A stretch of 64,000 nucleotides of DNA, taken from assembly GCF_001949145.1 (NCBI RefSeq), contig NW_019091367.1, positions 2,385,358 through 2,449,357 on the forward strand. The letters run 5' to 3'. The notes under the pieces are model-generated. The model saw only the letters and a list, made by a program, of their open reading frames with translations, was not told where the DNA came from and made no database searches. The position numbers and the translations under genes were made by a program. This stretch comes from Acanthaster planci. Lineage: Eukaryota; Echinodermata; Asteroidea; Valvatida; Acanthasteridae. This document shows, piece by piece, positions 1-11,800 of the stretch; the stretch's first letter is position 1; each line of letters starts with the position of its first letter.

Positions 1-289
1 CCAGCCACATGTGGCACTCCATGTTGATTAATAACAACCAAAATGTTCTTAAGTCACCACGTCAACACGTGGTTGGACAAATGATGATAACTGGGGAGTC
101 CAATAGAAAAAAAAACTCCCCCCCCCCAAAAAACAAATCCAAATTGGAAATTCATTTTTGTGACCATACTTCTTTATTTGTAACTCGGACAAAACTGCAT
201 GCCCCAAATTTGTCTTTTCTACTGCCATGACCTTGTCATTGGTAAAAAATTGTAGATCAATGTGTTAGACGGCGTGCAAAGTATGGTAC

Positions 290-426
290 CTTGCATCCAC
301 CCCATGGTGTTGATAATGAGAGGTTTGTCTGGATGTCTAGTCTGGTACTGCTGGAACAGATACTGAATCATCCGGAGATAGGACTCGGGGTCACCACGTA
401 CATTGACATCACCATAGAAACACATC
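290..426 (-). CDS. NOL9: NOL9 coding exon 6 (last in the window)
   Basis: The acceptor CATCTTTGCAG|GATGTG is at 427/426 and the donor ATGCAAG|GTACC at 290/289. It encodes MCFYGDVNVRGDPESYLRM and continues to PLIINTMGWMQ, the conserved NTMGW motif of Grc3/NOL9. Phase 1 is left open, so further exons lie to the left of base 1. I found no further exon in 1-289. Confidence 0.9.
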
Positions 427-3400
427 CTGCAAAGATGCAAGGAAGGACTTTATGACTCACTCAGAGTACCATACCAAGAACCATTCTCTGTAAACCAAGC
501 ATGGTATTTGAGTCCTCATACCGGTACTTTGATTTTAAGATGTGAAGAAGACTGGGTTTGAGTCCCAGAGCCAAAGGCCGAGTTTTGAGTTAGAATTCAG
601 TCAGGGATTCTCCTTGAGCAGTGTTTTCTAATACCGGTATATACTTGTATATTCATTTTTTAAAAAGTCAGATCGATCTTTTAGGTTTTTGATTTTAGAA
701 CTTGCACTCTGCAATTCAATGCAAAGAAATAAGTCTATGTAATAAGGCAGTGTAAATAACTGAACTACATTATTATGTCCTATGATTATATTTTACAAGA
801 AGTCTTACATTTTTCTATGCATGTTCCAAAACCTGGCCCATCTTCTTGAGCTTGAAGCACAAGAAATAGTGTGAGTCAATCAGCGAGACTCAAATTTGAG
901 CCTCAGGCTGAGGCACTAAATCATTATTCAAGTCAGATCAAGTCAGAAATTGTTCTCATAGCCATAAGTTTGCATTGTCCATTGATCGTGATTTGAACAA
1001 AGTAATAAGGTAAAAGAAATCAAAAGTAAAACAATCACAGAAAGTGACATCATAGCACAAATGATATATGGTATGAAAGCACAGTACAATTGGTCTATAT
1101 ACAGTCATTTGCAAAAGTTTAGGACCACCCACAGAAAATTAATTAACCTGCAGGGAAACCAAATTTAAACCAATCAATCATGGCAACTTATGTTTATTTT
1201 CAGTGTGTAACCTTGGTACCCTGGTTGAACATTTTTGACTACATCTCCGTGATTTGACATGTTAACAGTCTAATATTCAGGGTGCCCTCCCTTATTTCTG
1301 ATTGCCTCGACTGGCTTTTTTTCCCAAGCTGCCTTACATAAAAAATGTCTTACAAGACCTGCCTTTGCAAAAAATTTCATTCAAATGGGTATATAGCACT
1401 GCACTGATGTTATGCACCACTGTAAAATCATGTTAAGTTATCATTCAATGAGACAATGTAATGCAGGCCCAGTGACAGAAAAACCAATAAAATTCCAGGT
1501 GGTTTTAAACTTTTGCAAATGACTGTACTGCAGGAGTTGGAAAATAAGTTACTTACATTTCAGCCTTTCTCGAGTGTGTGAAGGGTGGACCTGAATTAAG
1601 AAACCAACAAACGGAAAGTTCAGAAGCATAGAATGACCCCCAAGCCATGGGCATCCCCGGGATTTTATTTGGGGGAGGGGCTGGAATTTCAGGGGAGTCA
1701 AGCCCTTGTCAGCAGCAAACTGATGAATGTTTGACGGCAGAAGGGAGTCACTTCTGAGGTATTTCCAAGCAAGTGATTTACATCCCTTTTCCATCTCTTG
1801 TTTGTTTTTTCATCTTTTTATTTTCTGTTTTTTTCTTCTTTTATGTTTTATAAAATTTTTTTGGGGGGAGGGGGGAGGAATGGGACAAGTAACCCCCCTC
1901 CAGGAACGCCCATGCCCCATCCCAAAGTCTGACAGCTTTCAGACACCCCCAATTTGTGCTACTACCTTATCAGACAAATGCTTACCGAGCAGTGGCTGGG
2001 AAATGTGCTGTAGAGACAACAAGCCAGGTGCAGTGAACTCTGTTTGGGCCATGTCACATTCCAGATAACACAAGCTCTCCATACTAAAAAAAAAAAAGGG
2101 AGCTTAAAATTCAGACAGAATTTCAATTCAATTGAAATTCAGTTCTGCAGGAATAGGCTTACTCCATGTAAACAGCTTGACAATAGTGCATGCATTTCTG
2201 CAGTGCACAGTGAACCTGTATGTTTCGCTGAGGGATACTCGGGTTAGAAAGTCTTATATTGTCTCCTGCATTGTCAATCAAAGTTTAAAAAAAAGGGGTC
2301 GATATAGTTAAGAGAACATTCACTGGGGCTGATGCCATTTTGCAGTGACCGAACCAACTTGGAATAAATAAAATCTAGGGGACCTAGCTTTTAATTGTGT
2401 ACCGACCTCAATGTGTGAAGTGGGAAATAATGCAGATAAACCTTTCATTTAAGTATATCACATTTGAAAACTTTGAATCTACGCTACCTGGCAATGAGTG
2501 AATTGGACAGGTAACGGCAGAGCATGGACTTTCCCGAGTTCTTCCAGCCACAGACCAGCACCACTGCAGTGGCGTCTGTGGCACGAAGCCAGCCACTTAT
2601 TGAGTCTGCGACAGCACGGTAGCCGGGTAGGGTGTCAAACACTGCACCGGGAGTGCTGGGTGTGGTGGGTCGAATGCCCACTGCTGCCGCTGCTGCAAGA
2701 TTGGAGGTCCAAGATTCCTCGCGTTGGGTGTACTGAAGTGAAAACACAAAATAGATATCTGGCCCTAATCCCACCTGAAACTTTCAAAACCTGCTTGGTG
2801 ATTTTGAGGAATTAGAAAAAGGTGCCCTGTACATCCAGTTGGCAGGTACATGTGTTGCTTATCATCAATGGTATTTCATGTAGAATATTTGTTTTTAGTG
2901 AAGTTTGACATCAAATTTGAAGCTAGATAAGTATGTAGTTTTTACTGCTGTTTAATGTTTTTATATAAAATCAACTTGTAATATTTGTAGTGAGCTGTCC
3001 AATAACCACACATAATTACTGAAGTTTACATTAAATTTGAATTGAATTACTTTATATGGGACTTGATGATGCCCATTGAAAAATTAAGCAAAAAGAGCAT
3101 GCCATTGTGTATATGAATTACAATAGATCAAACGTGACTTGGGATGTTCCTGCCGGCGAGGAATCTACAGTTGGGTGTAGTCATAGATAAACTAGATAGA
3201 GGAAAAGTCCTGTTCTTTATTTCAGAATTTCACTTTAATAGCAACTTTGCCATGCCCTCCAAGGATTTGGCAATGCCACATTGCAAACTCGCATCTCAAA
3301 TCTATGCCTTAAACAACATGTACCTGTCTGGGTTCTGGACTACTGAAGAGATTTCCAAATCCAGGGAACCGTTCAACATACGTCACGGAATGGTCCTCCG

Positions 3401-5611
3401 ACATCTTCTTGAGGACAAGGGCAACTGTGAACTCCTCCTCCAAACCTTGGAGACTGGCACTAAGGTCTCTCTCATCCTCTGCTGCTAAGAATGCCTCTAG
3501 GCTCTCCATTAGGGTTCGGGCTGCGGACCCCCCAGCTTTGCCTCGGCCACTGGGCAAAGTCTCCACGCAGAGGGCACAAGAGGAATTAGGGGAGTACAAC
3601 GGGTGGAAGGCGTGGTCCGTGCTGTCCGAGATTGTGAAACCCAGGACCGTGATGCAGCCGTGAAGGGAACGGAGGAGGACGTGGCCATGGAAACTGAACT
3701 TGCCTGGGTACCGGAGGAGGAGCAGGCACTGTTCACTGTTCAAAAGCTTCAAGATTCTGTGAACGAAGATAACAGAATTCTCAGACTGATATTTCCAAAG
3801 AAATTACTCGTACATTTCTAACTTGGATCGGATATCAAAATAGTAAAAATGAGGCACCTTTAGCGAATCCATACATTTACATAAGTGATGTCAAAATTAC
3901 ATGTACATCGCTGTGGTCACCAATAACACATTTGATGGAAGTCAAAAGGCAACGGCTTCCACAGTGGCTTCCACAGGCATGCATGTTACTTCAAGCCAAT
4001 TTAGTTGGATTTTTTGGTACAAAGAAGAAAGCAAGCATGAATGCAAGGAAGAGAGGTCTTTATCCACTCCCTTTCGACATAGATGAGGGGGCATTTGTGC
4101 AGGCTGTCCATACAGACAGGGCGGAAATGAGGCAAAAGTTACCTGTAGGACTGCTTATTGTCATCTTTGGCTGATTGTACATCTTGCTCCATTGGGTAAT
4201 CTCCTGGACTTCCATCGTTCACACCTTCTCCTTCATTGATGTGGTTCTCAGTCTCAGGAGATGGTCCATCGTCATCTTCCACCTCTCCGGAGGCCTCCGT
4301 CGTCACGTCCAGGGCTGGTTCTGAGAGGCAGGATGCCAGTGAATCCTCCCCAGAGGGCAGTCGGTTGCTCTCAACTTTTGCACCGACTCCGTCACTATGG
4401 GCTCCTTCGTCTTGGAATTCACTTCCTCTTTCTTTTAATTGGATTTCTTCCTCGAACAGTTTGACAGACCCTTTGAGAGGAGTCCCTTCACGATCTTTGT
4501 CCTTTTTCTTCTTCTTTTTCGGTGTTTCTTTCACAGGAGCAGATACAAGTTCCACAACTTTCTCACTTGAAGAATCAGCTTTCAGATGCTTCCCTGTTTT
4601 TAACTTCTTGACAACTTTCTCAGCAGATGTCTTTTTCTTTTGTTTTTTGGATAAACACTTTTTCCCACTTCCTGTGTCCTGACCGGTTTTCCCACGTCTG
4701 AAAACTGGCGAGGAGGTTTCGGGAGATGCACTGCTGGTTGTACTCCTGGCACTATGCTTGCCTTTTGAATTTTCACTGGGAGATGGTGAACGTCTATGGA
4801 AATTGTCATGGGACTGGTTACCCAGATCGACAACAAACACACTCTGCATGGGCTTTTCCTCACATGGTGGGCTTCTGGGCTTGCTTCCTTGCCTGACATC
4901 CCCTTCCAGGGAGGTCCATACATTTGTGATATCAGGATGCTTGTCCAGTTCGTGGCACTGAGACCTGGAATTCCCTTCCCTATTTTTATTCCTGCTGACT
5001 TTGCTCGGTGGGGTAAGACTAACAGTCCGCTGGATGCCAGACTTGAAATCTTGGCCCAGATCAACCACGGTGATGGAGGGAGATTCGTGAACTGCTGTCT
5101 TCCCTGATGCACCTGCTGTCCCTGAAACTGTGTCCTTCCTGTGACCTGTTGGAGATATGGAAACAGAAGTTGTCCCGTCTGTTTCACTTGAGGATGCGTT
5201 GACCTCCCAGATGCATTCTGCAGGCCACTTTGGGTTGTCTTGTCTGGCAACACTTTCAGAGGGCGTGCCTGTCATGGAAGTGCGTGCATGTTTCCTTTGT
5301 TTCCTTGTCCTGACCTCTGCAGCACAGCATGCCTTTTTAGCAGGTGTGACCCTGTGAATGACGACCTCTTTGCCCTCCCTGAGAATCGTTTCAGGCAGGC
5401 CTGGCCTCAATCTGCGTCCTCCAGCTTGTGACACTTGGTGACCTTTGACTAAAGCTGCAGCACCCCTCTTCACGGCCTTGGACACCTTTTGACGTTTGGC
5501 TACGGGTGCCAGTTTGGCTTTTCGGACGTTGCTCTGCGGCTGATGCGCCAATGCGATGCGATCACCCGAACTACGCTTCTGTGGTGTTCTTTTCCTTGCT
5601 GTCTTGCCCAT
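290..5611 (-). CDS. NOL9: NOL9/Grc3-type polynucleotide 5'-hydroxyl kinase, 3' end off the window
   Basis: Spliced model, minus strand: 5611-4143, 3756-3324, 2732-2488, 2083-1986, 1590-1557, 426-290, then out of the window. All joins use GT-AG and keep phase (1469, 433, 245, 98, 34 and 137 nt). Family knowledge: NOL9 phosphorylates RNA 5'-hydroxyl ends in the nucleolus and works with LAS1L in ITS2 removal during 60S ribosome maturation. Seen here: a long lysine/serine-rich disordered N-terminus (residues 1-490), a region like the family's N-terminal domain (490-634), a Walker A P-loop GWKNSGKS (696-703), the conserved YLECDMAQTEF block (722-732), and PLIINTMGW in the last visible exon. The N-terminal extension is longer than in human NOL9 (about 700 residues in all). 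It lies head to head with the TBK1-like gene. The identification is secure; the exact N-terminus depends on the first ATG at 5611. Confidence 0.93.
1100..1527. mobile_element. Tc1/mariner-like miniature element in NOL9 intron
   Basis: Terminal inverted repeats start CAGTCATTTGCAAAAGTTTA at 1102 and are mirrored at 1498-1525, about 28 bp with two mismatches. The element is flanked by TA on both sides (1100-1101, 1526-1527), the target duplication typical of Tc1/mariner. The 424-bp body has no transposase ORF, so it is non-autonomous. It ends only 30 bp from NOL9 exon 5. Confidence 0.82.
1557..1590 (-). CDS. NOL9: NOL9 coding exon 5, a 34-nt microexon
   Basis: The acceptor TTCTTAATTCAG|GTCCACC and the donor GCTGAAAT|GTAAGT bound only 34 nt. 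In phase it gives GPPFTHSRKAEM, matching the family's PPFTHLRTPQKM segment. Without it the reading frame between exons 4 and 6 does not close. Confidence 0.87.
1986..2083 (-). CDS. NOL9: NOL9 coding exon 4 (LECD..QTEF block)
   Basis: A 98-nt exon. Its acceptor follows a run of T's (TTTTTTAG|TATGGAG) and its donor is CTGCTCG|GTAAG. It encodes MESLCYLECDMAQTEFTAPG followed by LLSLQHISQPLLG, which lines up with the strongly conserved family block after Walker A. Confidence 0.9.
2488..2732 (-). CDS. NOL9: NOL9 coding exon 3 with Walker A
   Basis: The acceptor GTTTTCACTTCAG|TACACC is at 2733/2732 and the donor ATTGCCAG|GTAGCG at 2488/2487 (245 nt). It encodes VVLVCGWKNSGKSMLCRYLS, the ATP-binding P-loop of the kinase (G696, G701, K702, S703 in the joined protein). 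Confidence 0.92.
3324..3756 (-). CDS. NOL9: NOL9 coding exon 2
   Basis: The acceptor TTCGTTCACAG|AATCTTG is at 3757/3756 and the donor CCCAGACAG|GTACATG at 3324/3323 (433 nt, ending in phase 0). It encodes the region before the kinase core. FHGHVLLRSLHGCITVLGFTI resembles the family's N-terminal domain (GQCILTCLFGCVQVFGFTI type). Confidence 0.9.
4143..5611 (-). CDS. NOL9: NOL9 coding exon 1 (basic disordered N-terminus)
   Basis: The ATG at 5611-5609 opens a 1469-nt exon. The product begins MGKTARKRTPQKRS and is rich in Lys, Ser, Pro and Glu, with several KKxKK runs (for example KKKKKKDKDRE) suited to nuclear and nucleolar targeting. The donor is CTACAG|GTAACT at 4143/4142. It leaves two bases that join exon 2 in phase as an Arg codon. 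No domain is visible in this exon. Confidence 0.88.
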
Positions 5612-7231
5612 GATGCAAGTCTACATATACATGTATGTTCCTGCAGTCAAGATAAAGTCAAGAAATAAAGTAAAGCCAGTGATTTCTTCATTTTGAAAAT
5701 GTGCACATTCAATTATCAGCAGCAATGAGTCCAAATTCTAAATTCTAAAAGGAACTGCCATTCAGAAATTAATCCTGAAAGAGTGTACGGGGAAGAGGAA
5801 AGAATCCAATATTTCAATCCAATCCAATGCACTCTTTTTGTGCCACGTCTTTAGAAGCTTTCCCTAAAATACCTTGCAACCGGTTTGACACTTATTCTAC
5901 ACCAATGCACAAGGAATTAAATCTGCTTCTCAGCTACTTTGTTGACACAGTTTTTTGGAGGAAGGGTGGGGTAAGGTTTTGGTCTTTGCAAGGGGAATAT
6001 TTAGAAGGCAATTTTGATCAGCAGTCCTATTAATGATGTTACTTATTCAACGATCAATATCAGTTACTTATTTAACATTGAATGCCAAACGTCGAACAAG
6101 GAATAAGTAATTTTATTTCAGTAATTTTTACAGGTGGGGGCAGGAACAAATATGGGAAATCATTTTCACATGCTTTTCAAAAGGAGTGAAAAAATGGACT
6201 TTTCACCCAATTGTCATTTCTCTTATTTTTTTTTTTTTTGGAGGGTGGGGCATGGACGTGGTCCCTGCTGGCTACTGCCATGTTGCACCTGGAGGCTCTT
6301 TTTACATTGCAGGAAAGAGTACAAGTATTTTTTTTTCACATAATACAAATTCGGAGATAAGTAAAAACCGTCTTCTCTTTCCCTTTCAGTATACTCTACC
6401 ATCTTACCATTGATGAACCAACTTCAAACAACAGCGAACGGGGACGGAGATTTCCTTTCCTTCCAGAAGTATGTAATCAACCCGACCTGGCTTTGCCCCT
6501 CAGAAATGCCACAAAAGGTTAATTGGCCAATAAATTTCCAAGTTTTGTGGCCTCTCAAAACAATTTGGCTCCCGCTAACCCAGTGAAAGTTTACTTCTGG
6601 ACCTGCCCTCGACTCCAAGCTTATTACATGTACATGTAGTTCCACTTTGATCTCAAAAAGGGAGACTTCCACTTTAAAGCCACACAACTGCCAACAGAGG
6701 AGTCAGTAATTTCATCAAACTAGATGCCACTTTGTAGCCAGTGATTTTAGGTGTATTTTTGTGTGGCGACGTATTCTACGATTACTCTGTCATGTCTGTT
6801 CCATGCTCCAACCTGCAGTTGGCATTTGGTTGGAACAATGAAGTATCACCAGCAAAACTTGCAGTGCACCGAGTTGTCAATTTTTATACTTTTTATACTG
6901 TATTCCTTTGTAAAGAACTAGTGCGCAACATGATACCTGTACAAGTGGGCCAGTGAAATTTGTGTGTTCTGAAATCACTGCTATACTAAACTTTCGCTAT
7001 TTTGTTGCACTTCAGCATTTGTTCCAGCTATAGTTGGGACAGTCCCAATAATAGTACTGCAGTTGGGCTGGCCTAACTATTGTCGGTAAATTCTATATAG
7101 GCCTTGGACCTATAGGCCTAGGTCTAAAATTTCTCAAGCTTCAACTTCATGCAGCTCACTTCTGACATAATCCCTAAAAGTCATGGCACTTCTTCTAAAT
7201 AAAAAGACTTGCTCCTGTGAGCGCAAGTTAA

Positions 7232-7335
7232 TCATGAACCATGGTCCCATTCCCAGAACTGTGGGGTCCAACGTCCGCCCGGCCCCGGGAGTGGAGCGGA
7301 CCCCACAGTTTTAGGGCCAGGGGTACCATGATCTG
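7232..7335. repeat. Foldback palindrome with GC-rich loop
   Basis: A perfect 13-bp stem AACTGTGGGGTCC (7257-7269) pairs with 7298-7310. Weaker arms outside it continue the symmetry (ACCATGGT near 7238, TACCATGAT near 7324). The loop is GC-rich (CCGCCCGGCCCCGGGA). It is probably a small foldback transposable element. Confidence 0.6.
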
Positions 7336-7914
7336 ACCATGGACGAGGAAGGCAAATATTTAATAGGCCCCCTATGCCTGACAATAATCATGGAGGAAGG
7401 TCCCCTCCTTCCTCCATGTGTTCCTTCCTCCATGCTCCATGCAATAATCATCCAGCCTTGCCTGACATGTCGCTGAGCTTGAGTCAATGGACCACAGTCA
7501 TATTTGCACTAAGTTTATTGCACAAGGCCACGCACACTATTGGTTACTCGCTTTACGAAATGCAACGTACAAATTTGTCAATCCATCTCCACCTTCCTTG
7601 CGTAATATTAATCCTCAAGTGTCGTCAGAGGTTTACACAATGCATTGTACGTGTAACTTAATTGCACGTGGTAATTAATCACATGAAAGAGAGAGGGCGC
7701 TAGTTGACTTCACTGTACGATATAATTATTATGTACATGTACATGTACAATACATTTGTACATACGTGTACAGTGTACATGTACTTGCCGTGCTATGCAT
7801 ACTACTGATTGCTGGTGATGACCGCGCAAAAGTAAACAATGGAGGAGGCATCCACACGGTAGTCTTCTTCATGTCTTTTGGATAATCTGACGATAACTGC
7901 TTAACCAGCATTCA

Positions 7915-8110
7915 CTTCGACCGGCGATGTCGAAGTTTCGAGGAGGCAGGTTGGTTGAACGAGATTAACTTGGTCTTACTCTTAGTTCTAATGTTCGATA
8001 GTGCTCAATGAGACAAAGAAGATGACAAGACACACTCACGTAGCGTTCCGCTCCACCCGAACATGCCGAAACAGTACTCGCCCGGGCCTAGCCCTCGAGG
8101 CTAACAGGAA
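7915..8110. promoter_or_regulatory. Candidate promoter / non-coding first exon of the TBK1-like gene
   Basis: This is the CpG-richest part of the divergent region (CGACCGGCGATGTCGAAG, CGCCCGGGCC). It lies 0.65 kb upstream of the start-exon acceptor at 8743. No transcript evidence is available and no core promoter motif is certain. Confidence 0.25.
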
Positions 8111-8743
8111 GCTGGAGAATAATTAAATATCAAGCCAAAAGTGGAAGGGAAATTCCTGCTGCTCTTGCAATAGCTCCAGCAATGTCTGAATATCATGAAT
8201 ACACTGTCTACCTGTGCCAATTCCACAATTACTCTTACTACCCTTGAACCCCCACTGAGAATTTTAGCTTATTTAGCTGGGACTTCCTAACTTGATGTGT
8301 AGCATATGGAGTGCTACAATGCCTGACAGTTGTGTTCAATGTTACCAGTTTATCTGCTAACATTCGAATTGTGTCTGTAGGCAGGCAAAGAATTTTTTTT
8401 CACGTTGTGACTGTCCATTTCAGTCTTTAATAGTAACTAATACCAGCTTTGATTAAATTCAGGACCCATAAATGATATTGCTTAGCAAATTCTGTTAATT
8501 TTCAGTTTTGCACATAAAGTAGTTTCATCCATTCTGTTTAATCAACCGTAAATGGTGATCTCTAGACTCAAGTGAATTTTGTTCTCAAAAGTTTAATATG
8601 CAAATTATTCAATTGCCAAGTTTGAGGTTGGAAATGAAGACAATTGAGACAAAGGCTCCAGATTGGTTAGGCTGCTGTAAACACAGTTATTTGGGGGCAT
8701 AATCTAACTTCTTTTTCTCCCTGTGCACATATATATTATACAG

Positions 8744-8870
8744 ATCTTAGTACAAGATCAACATGGCTTCCACCTCAGGTCAGATCCGTAGCACCAAGAC
8801 CTATCTGTGGTACCTACAAGATGTACTCGGAACAGGTGCTACTAGCACCGTCTACAAAGGCCGACACAAG
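8744..8870 (+). CDS. TBK1: TBK1-like start exon (ATG at 8763)
   Basis: The acceptor ATTATACAG|ATCTTAG is at 8743/8744, followed by 19 nt of 5' UTR and the ATG at 8763. It codes [20 protein letters not shown] then [16 protein letters not shown], the glycine-rich loop. The donor CACAAG|GTAACA is at 8870/8871. The family's GRHKKTG junction supports the splice. Confidence 0.92.
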
Positions 8871-11800
8871 GTAACAGTTATGGACGTTACATAGATTCAC
8901 GATCTTCATACATGAGCAAGAAGTAGCAGGGTTATTCTGTAAATTCGAAGTTCAATTTTTTTGCCGTCCCAGTTACGTCTAGCGTATGATTTGTTTAATG
9001 TTAAGGACACATTCTTTAATTTTCAAGAGTAAATAAGTACTGCAAATTGCCTGCCAAACACATAAATATAGTAGGATATCCCAGGTTGTCAACGTGTCCA
9101 TGGGAGGCGTAACAGGGATGGAAAAAGGTCACATGTCAGACCTCAAATTTGTAGAATGACCCACCTTAACTTCCCATTAGTTGGTACTGTACACAGCTTG
9201 TACATATACATGCCAAGTGCACACAGGCTTGGGCCTGCTAGCTTTCCTCACACATGTACATGTAAGTTTCCTCCTCTGAAAAAAAAACTTTTAGAGCCTT
9301 TCTGGGGTCAGCGGTTACTTTTTGGTCTGTGGCAAATTGGCGGGAAAAAGTTTATCCAAAATCCTCAAAAATTTAGTTTGAAGGAGTTGTCATTGTGGGA
9401 GAAAATTTTTCCCTGAGCTTTCTCAACAAAGGGAAAACAAAGAAAAACCCATCTTACGTGCAATGTACATGTACATGTATGTGCTTGCGTGGCGAATATG
9501 CGACCAGTTTCTGTTGGAATGTGGGTGTACAGAAAAAATTCTTTACCTGTGTTCCGGGTGACAGTTGAAACAGTTCCACTAGCCCCTCGATTCTTTGTCA
9601 GTGAAGGGATAAATGGAGTTCCCAAACAGCGGATATCAAGATTGCTGGAGTGCGAAACCTTTCATGGGTAAAATGGAAAAACAACCTGCTGCTCGTAGGT
9701 GTAATAATTGGAGCACACCGATGTGGAAGAGGGGACCAAACTGAGGTTAAAGCCAGAAACCTTCAAGCACGGTGGGTCCATGTCTGCTCATCTGGTTGAA
9801 AATTTACCCTCTTAAAAGTCATTTCATAACCAGTTGAGAGTGGCAGAAAAAAATTCAAAATATCCCCCTGACTTCCCTCCCCTCCAAGAAAGTGAAAACT
9901 AAGGGATGAGACTTGTCCCTTCCTTCCTTCCCCTTGACCGATGCACTAGTGGCGCCCATCGGTAAAGATTTGCCTGCGTATTACGGACATGTACATGTAG
10001 GTCAGCAGGTTATCCAGGATAGTATGAAGCGCACGCACCGATAGATCTGAGTAGATTGAATACAAGTAACGGGCATTGCCTGTACACACAGGTATGAGGC
10101 ACCTGGGAATACACACGCAAAGCCTACAAAAGCTTCTGTTCTCAGTTTTGAGGAACTGCAATTCATTGTCCACAGTACAGAGGCCAAGGTGGCAAGAGGA
10201 AGAGATCAATGCATTTATCACTATCTAGGATTACAGTGTATGCTAAAGAAAAAAGACCAGGATGTACGCAGTCTGTCTACAAGAGGGTATTCCCCTAAGT
10301 AAGGTAATGACCTCATCATGTGCTGTGATGCAAATAGCCTGAGGTGCTGAAAGTGCTGTTAAAGCGAACGACAACAACATCATGTGCTGTGTGCAAAGGC
10401 CATAATTGGTCATGCAGGCCTCTTGCTGCGCACAGTGCAGTGTTGCTGTCGTTAATCACTGATATATATAATGCTTGTGGCTATTTTAGGAAAGTTAGGT
10501 AAATGAAAAGGTCCTTTTCTTTTACTTGAAATGGTTGAGTTACACATGTCCTTGCGTCAAGGACAAACGTTGAGTAATTTGATTTCAGGTTAGAGGAAGT
10601 TCACATAGCTTTGTAAAGGGTTGACCTGTTGAAGGAAATGTAAACAGCTTCATTTAAACAAGTTAAAGTGTAAGGTTCAGCAGTAAAGCAGAACCACTAC
10701 AATAGTACATGTACAATGCATGTACGGGGGGTATTCAGCGTTGATTTCACAATCTTCCTTTGATCAGTGTACAAGTAGCAAGCCGTTGTACAAATGCAGG
10801 TCTTCCTGGTTTTTCTCCTGCATGCAAGTGCATGAATGCACATGTGCAATCACCCTTTAAGCCACGATCTTAACACTATTATCAAGAAATTTCGGTGTAA
10901 ATGAAAGAGATTAATTGTAGCGTTTTCAACAGTACAGTTTGTTTTCAAAACCAAGCTCGGACATGTATGTACATGTATTGAAACAGATTGAGGGCACACT
11001 TAATGTACAGTAGTTGTATCGTACATTTGTCTGCAAAGCATTTACATACATGTACATTCAGTTGGAAAGTGAGCATCAAGAATTACAGTTGCTGGTCGGC
11101 TGCTGTGCATACATGTACATGTACTGTATGCATATCAATCTGCATATGAACGTATAGTACAGATGCTAGTAGCACACATGCAAAAAGTAGCAGTGAAATA
11201 CAAAGACGTCTACAATGTACCCTCGTCATGTTTACTGAACCGTTCTCAGGTACCGGTAATAGAGGTACCGACGAATGTAGGCCTACTACACAGTATTTTT
11301 ATATACTGTATATTTGCACATATGCGATATAATGGATAAAAAAAGAAATAACACTTAGGGTAACAATACAACAGGTCAACCATGTGAATGTGATATGTGT
11401 TGCATGCTACTGGGAAGTCCCACTTCAAGATTAACCATGGTATCATACTATTACTACAGTCCATGTAGGCTGAGTTACAGGGACATGCATACACATACTG
11501 TAGATTGTACATGTACATTCATGCATGCGGGAGGCGGTGTACTAACTTTACACTCATGTACAGTGTGTGTAATAATATTACTTTCCATATACATGTATGA
11601 GCAAAACCAGATGTGGTTTTATGTACATGTATGCAGTTCCTTGAAATTGAATAATTAACAATGCAGTTTCCAAATCCACATTGGCAATGCATGCACTAGT
11701 CTACGTGTACATGTACATGTATCAAAAGCATTGACCCAGAACCAGAAGTGAAAGTGTACCGGTGTATGCTTTATTACAAGCTGAAGGATAAGCAAATTGA

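Larger units (their letters stand above)
5612..8742. other. Divergent NOL9 / TBK1-like intergenic and 5' non-coding region
   Basis: A gap of about 3.1 kb separates the NOL9 ATG from the TBK1-like start exon. It should hold both promoters and at least one non-coding TBK1 first exon, because the start exon has a splice acceptor before its ATG. I see no supported coding exon. Contents include a foldback at 7232-7335, a CATGTACA-rich stretch at 7730-7785 and a CpG-richer stretch at 7915-8110. Confidence 0.6.

Noticed and set aside
4236-4682. 148-codon plus-strand ORF rich in Phe and Ser
   Set aside because: It is the antisense shadow of the Lys/Ser-rich NOL9 exon 1.
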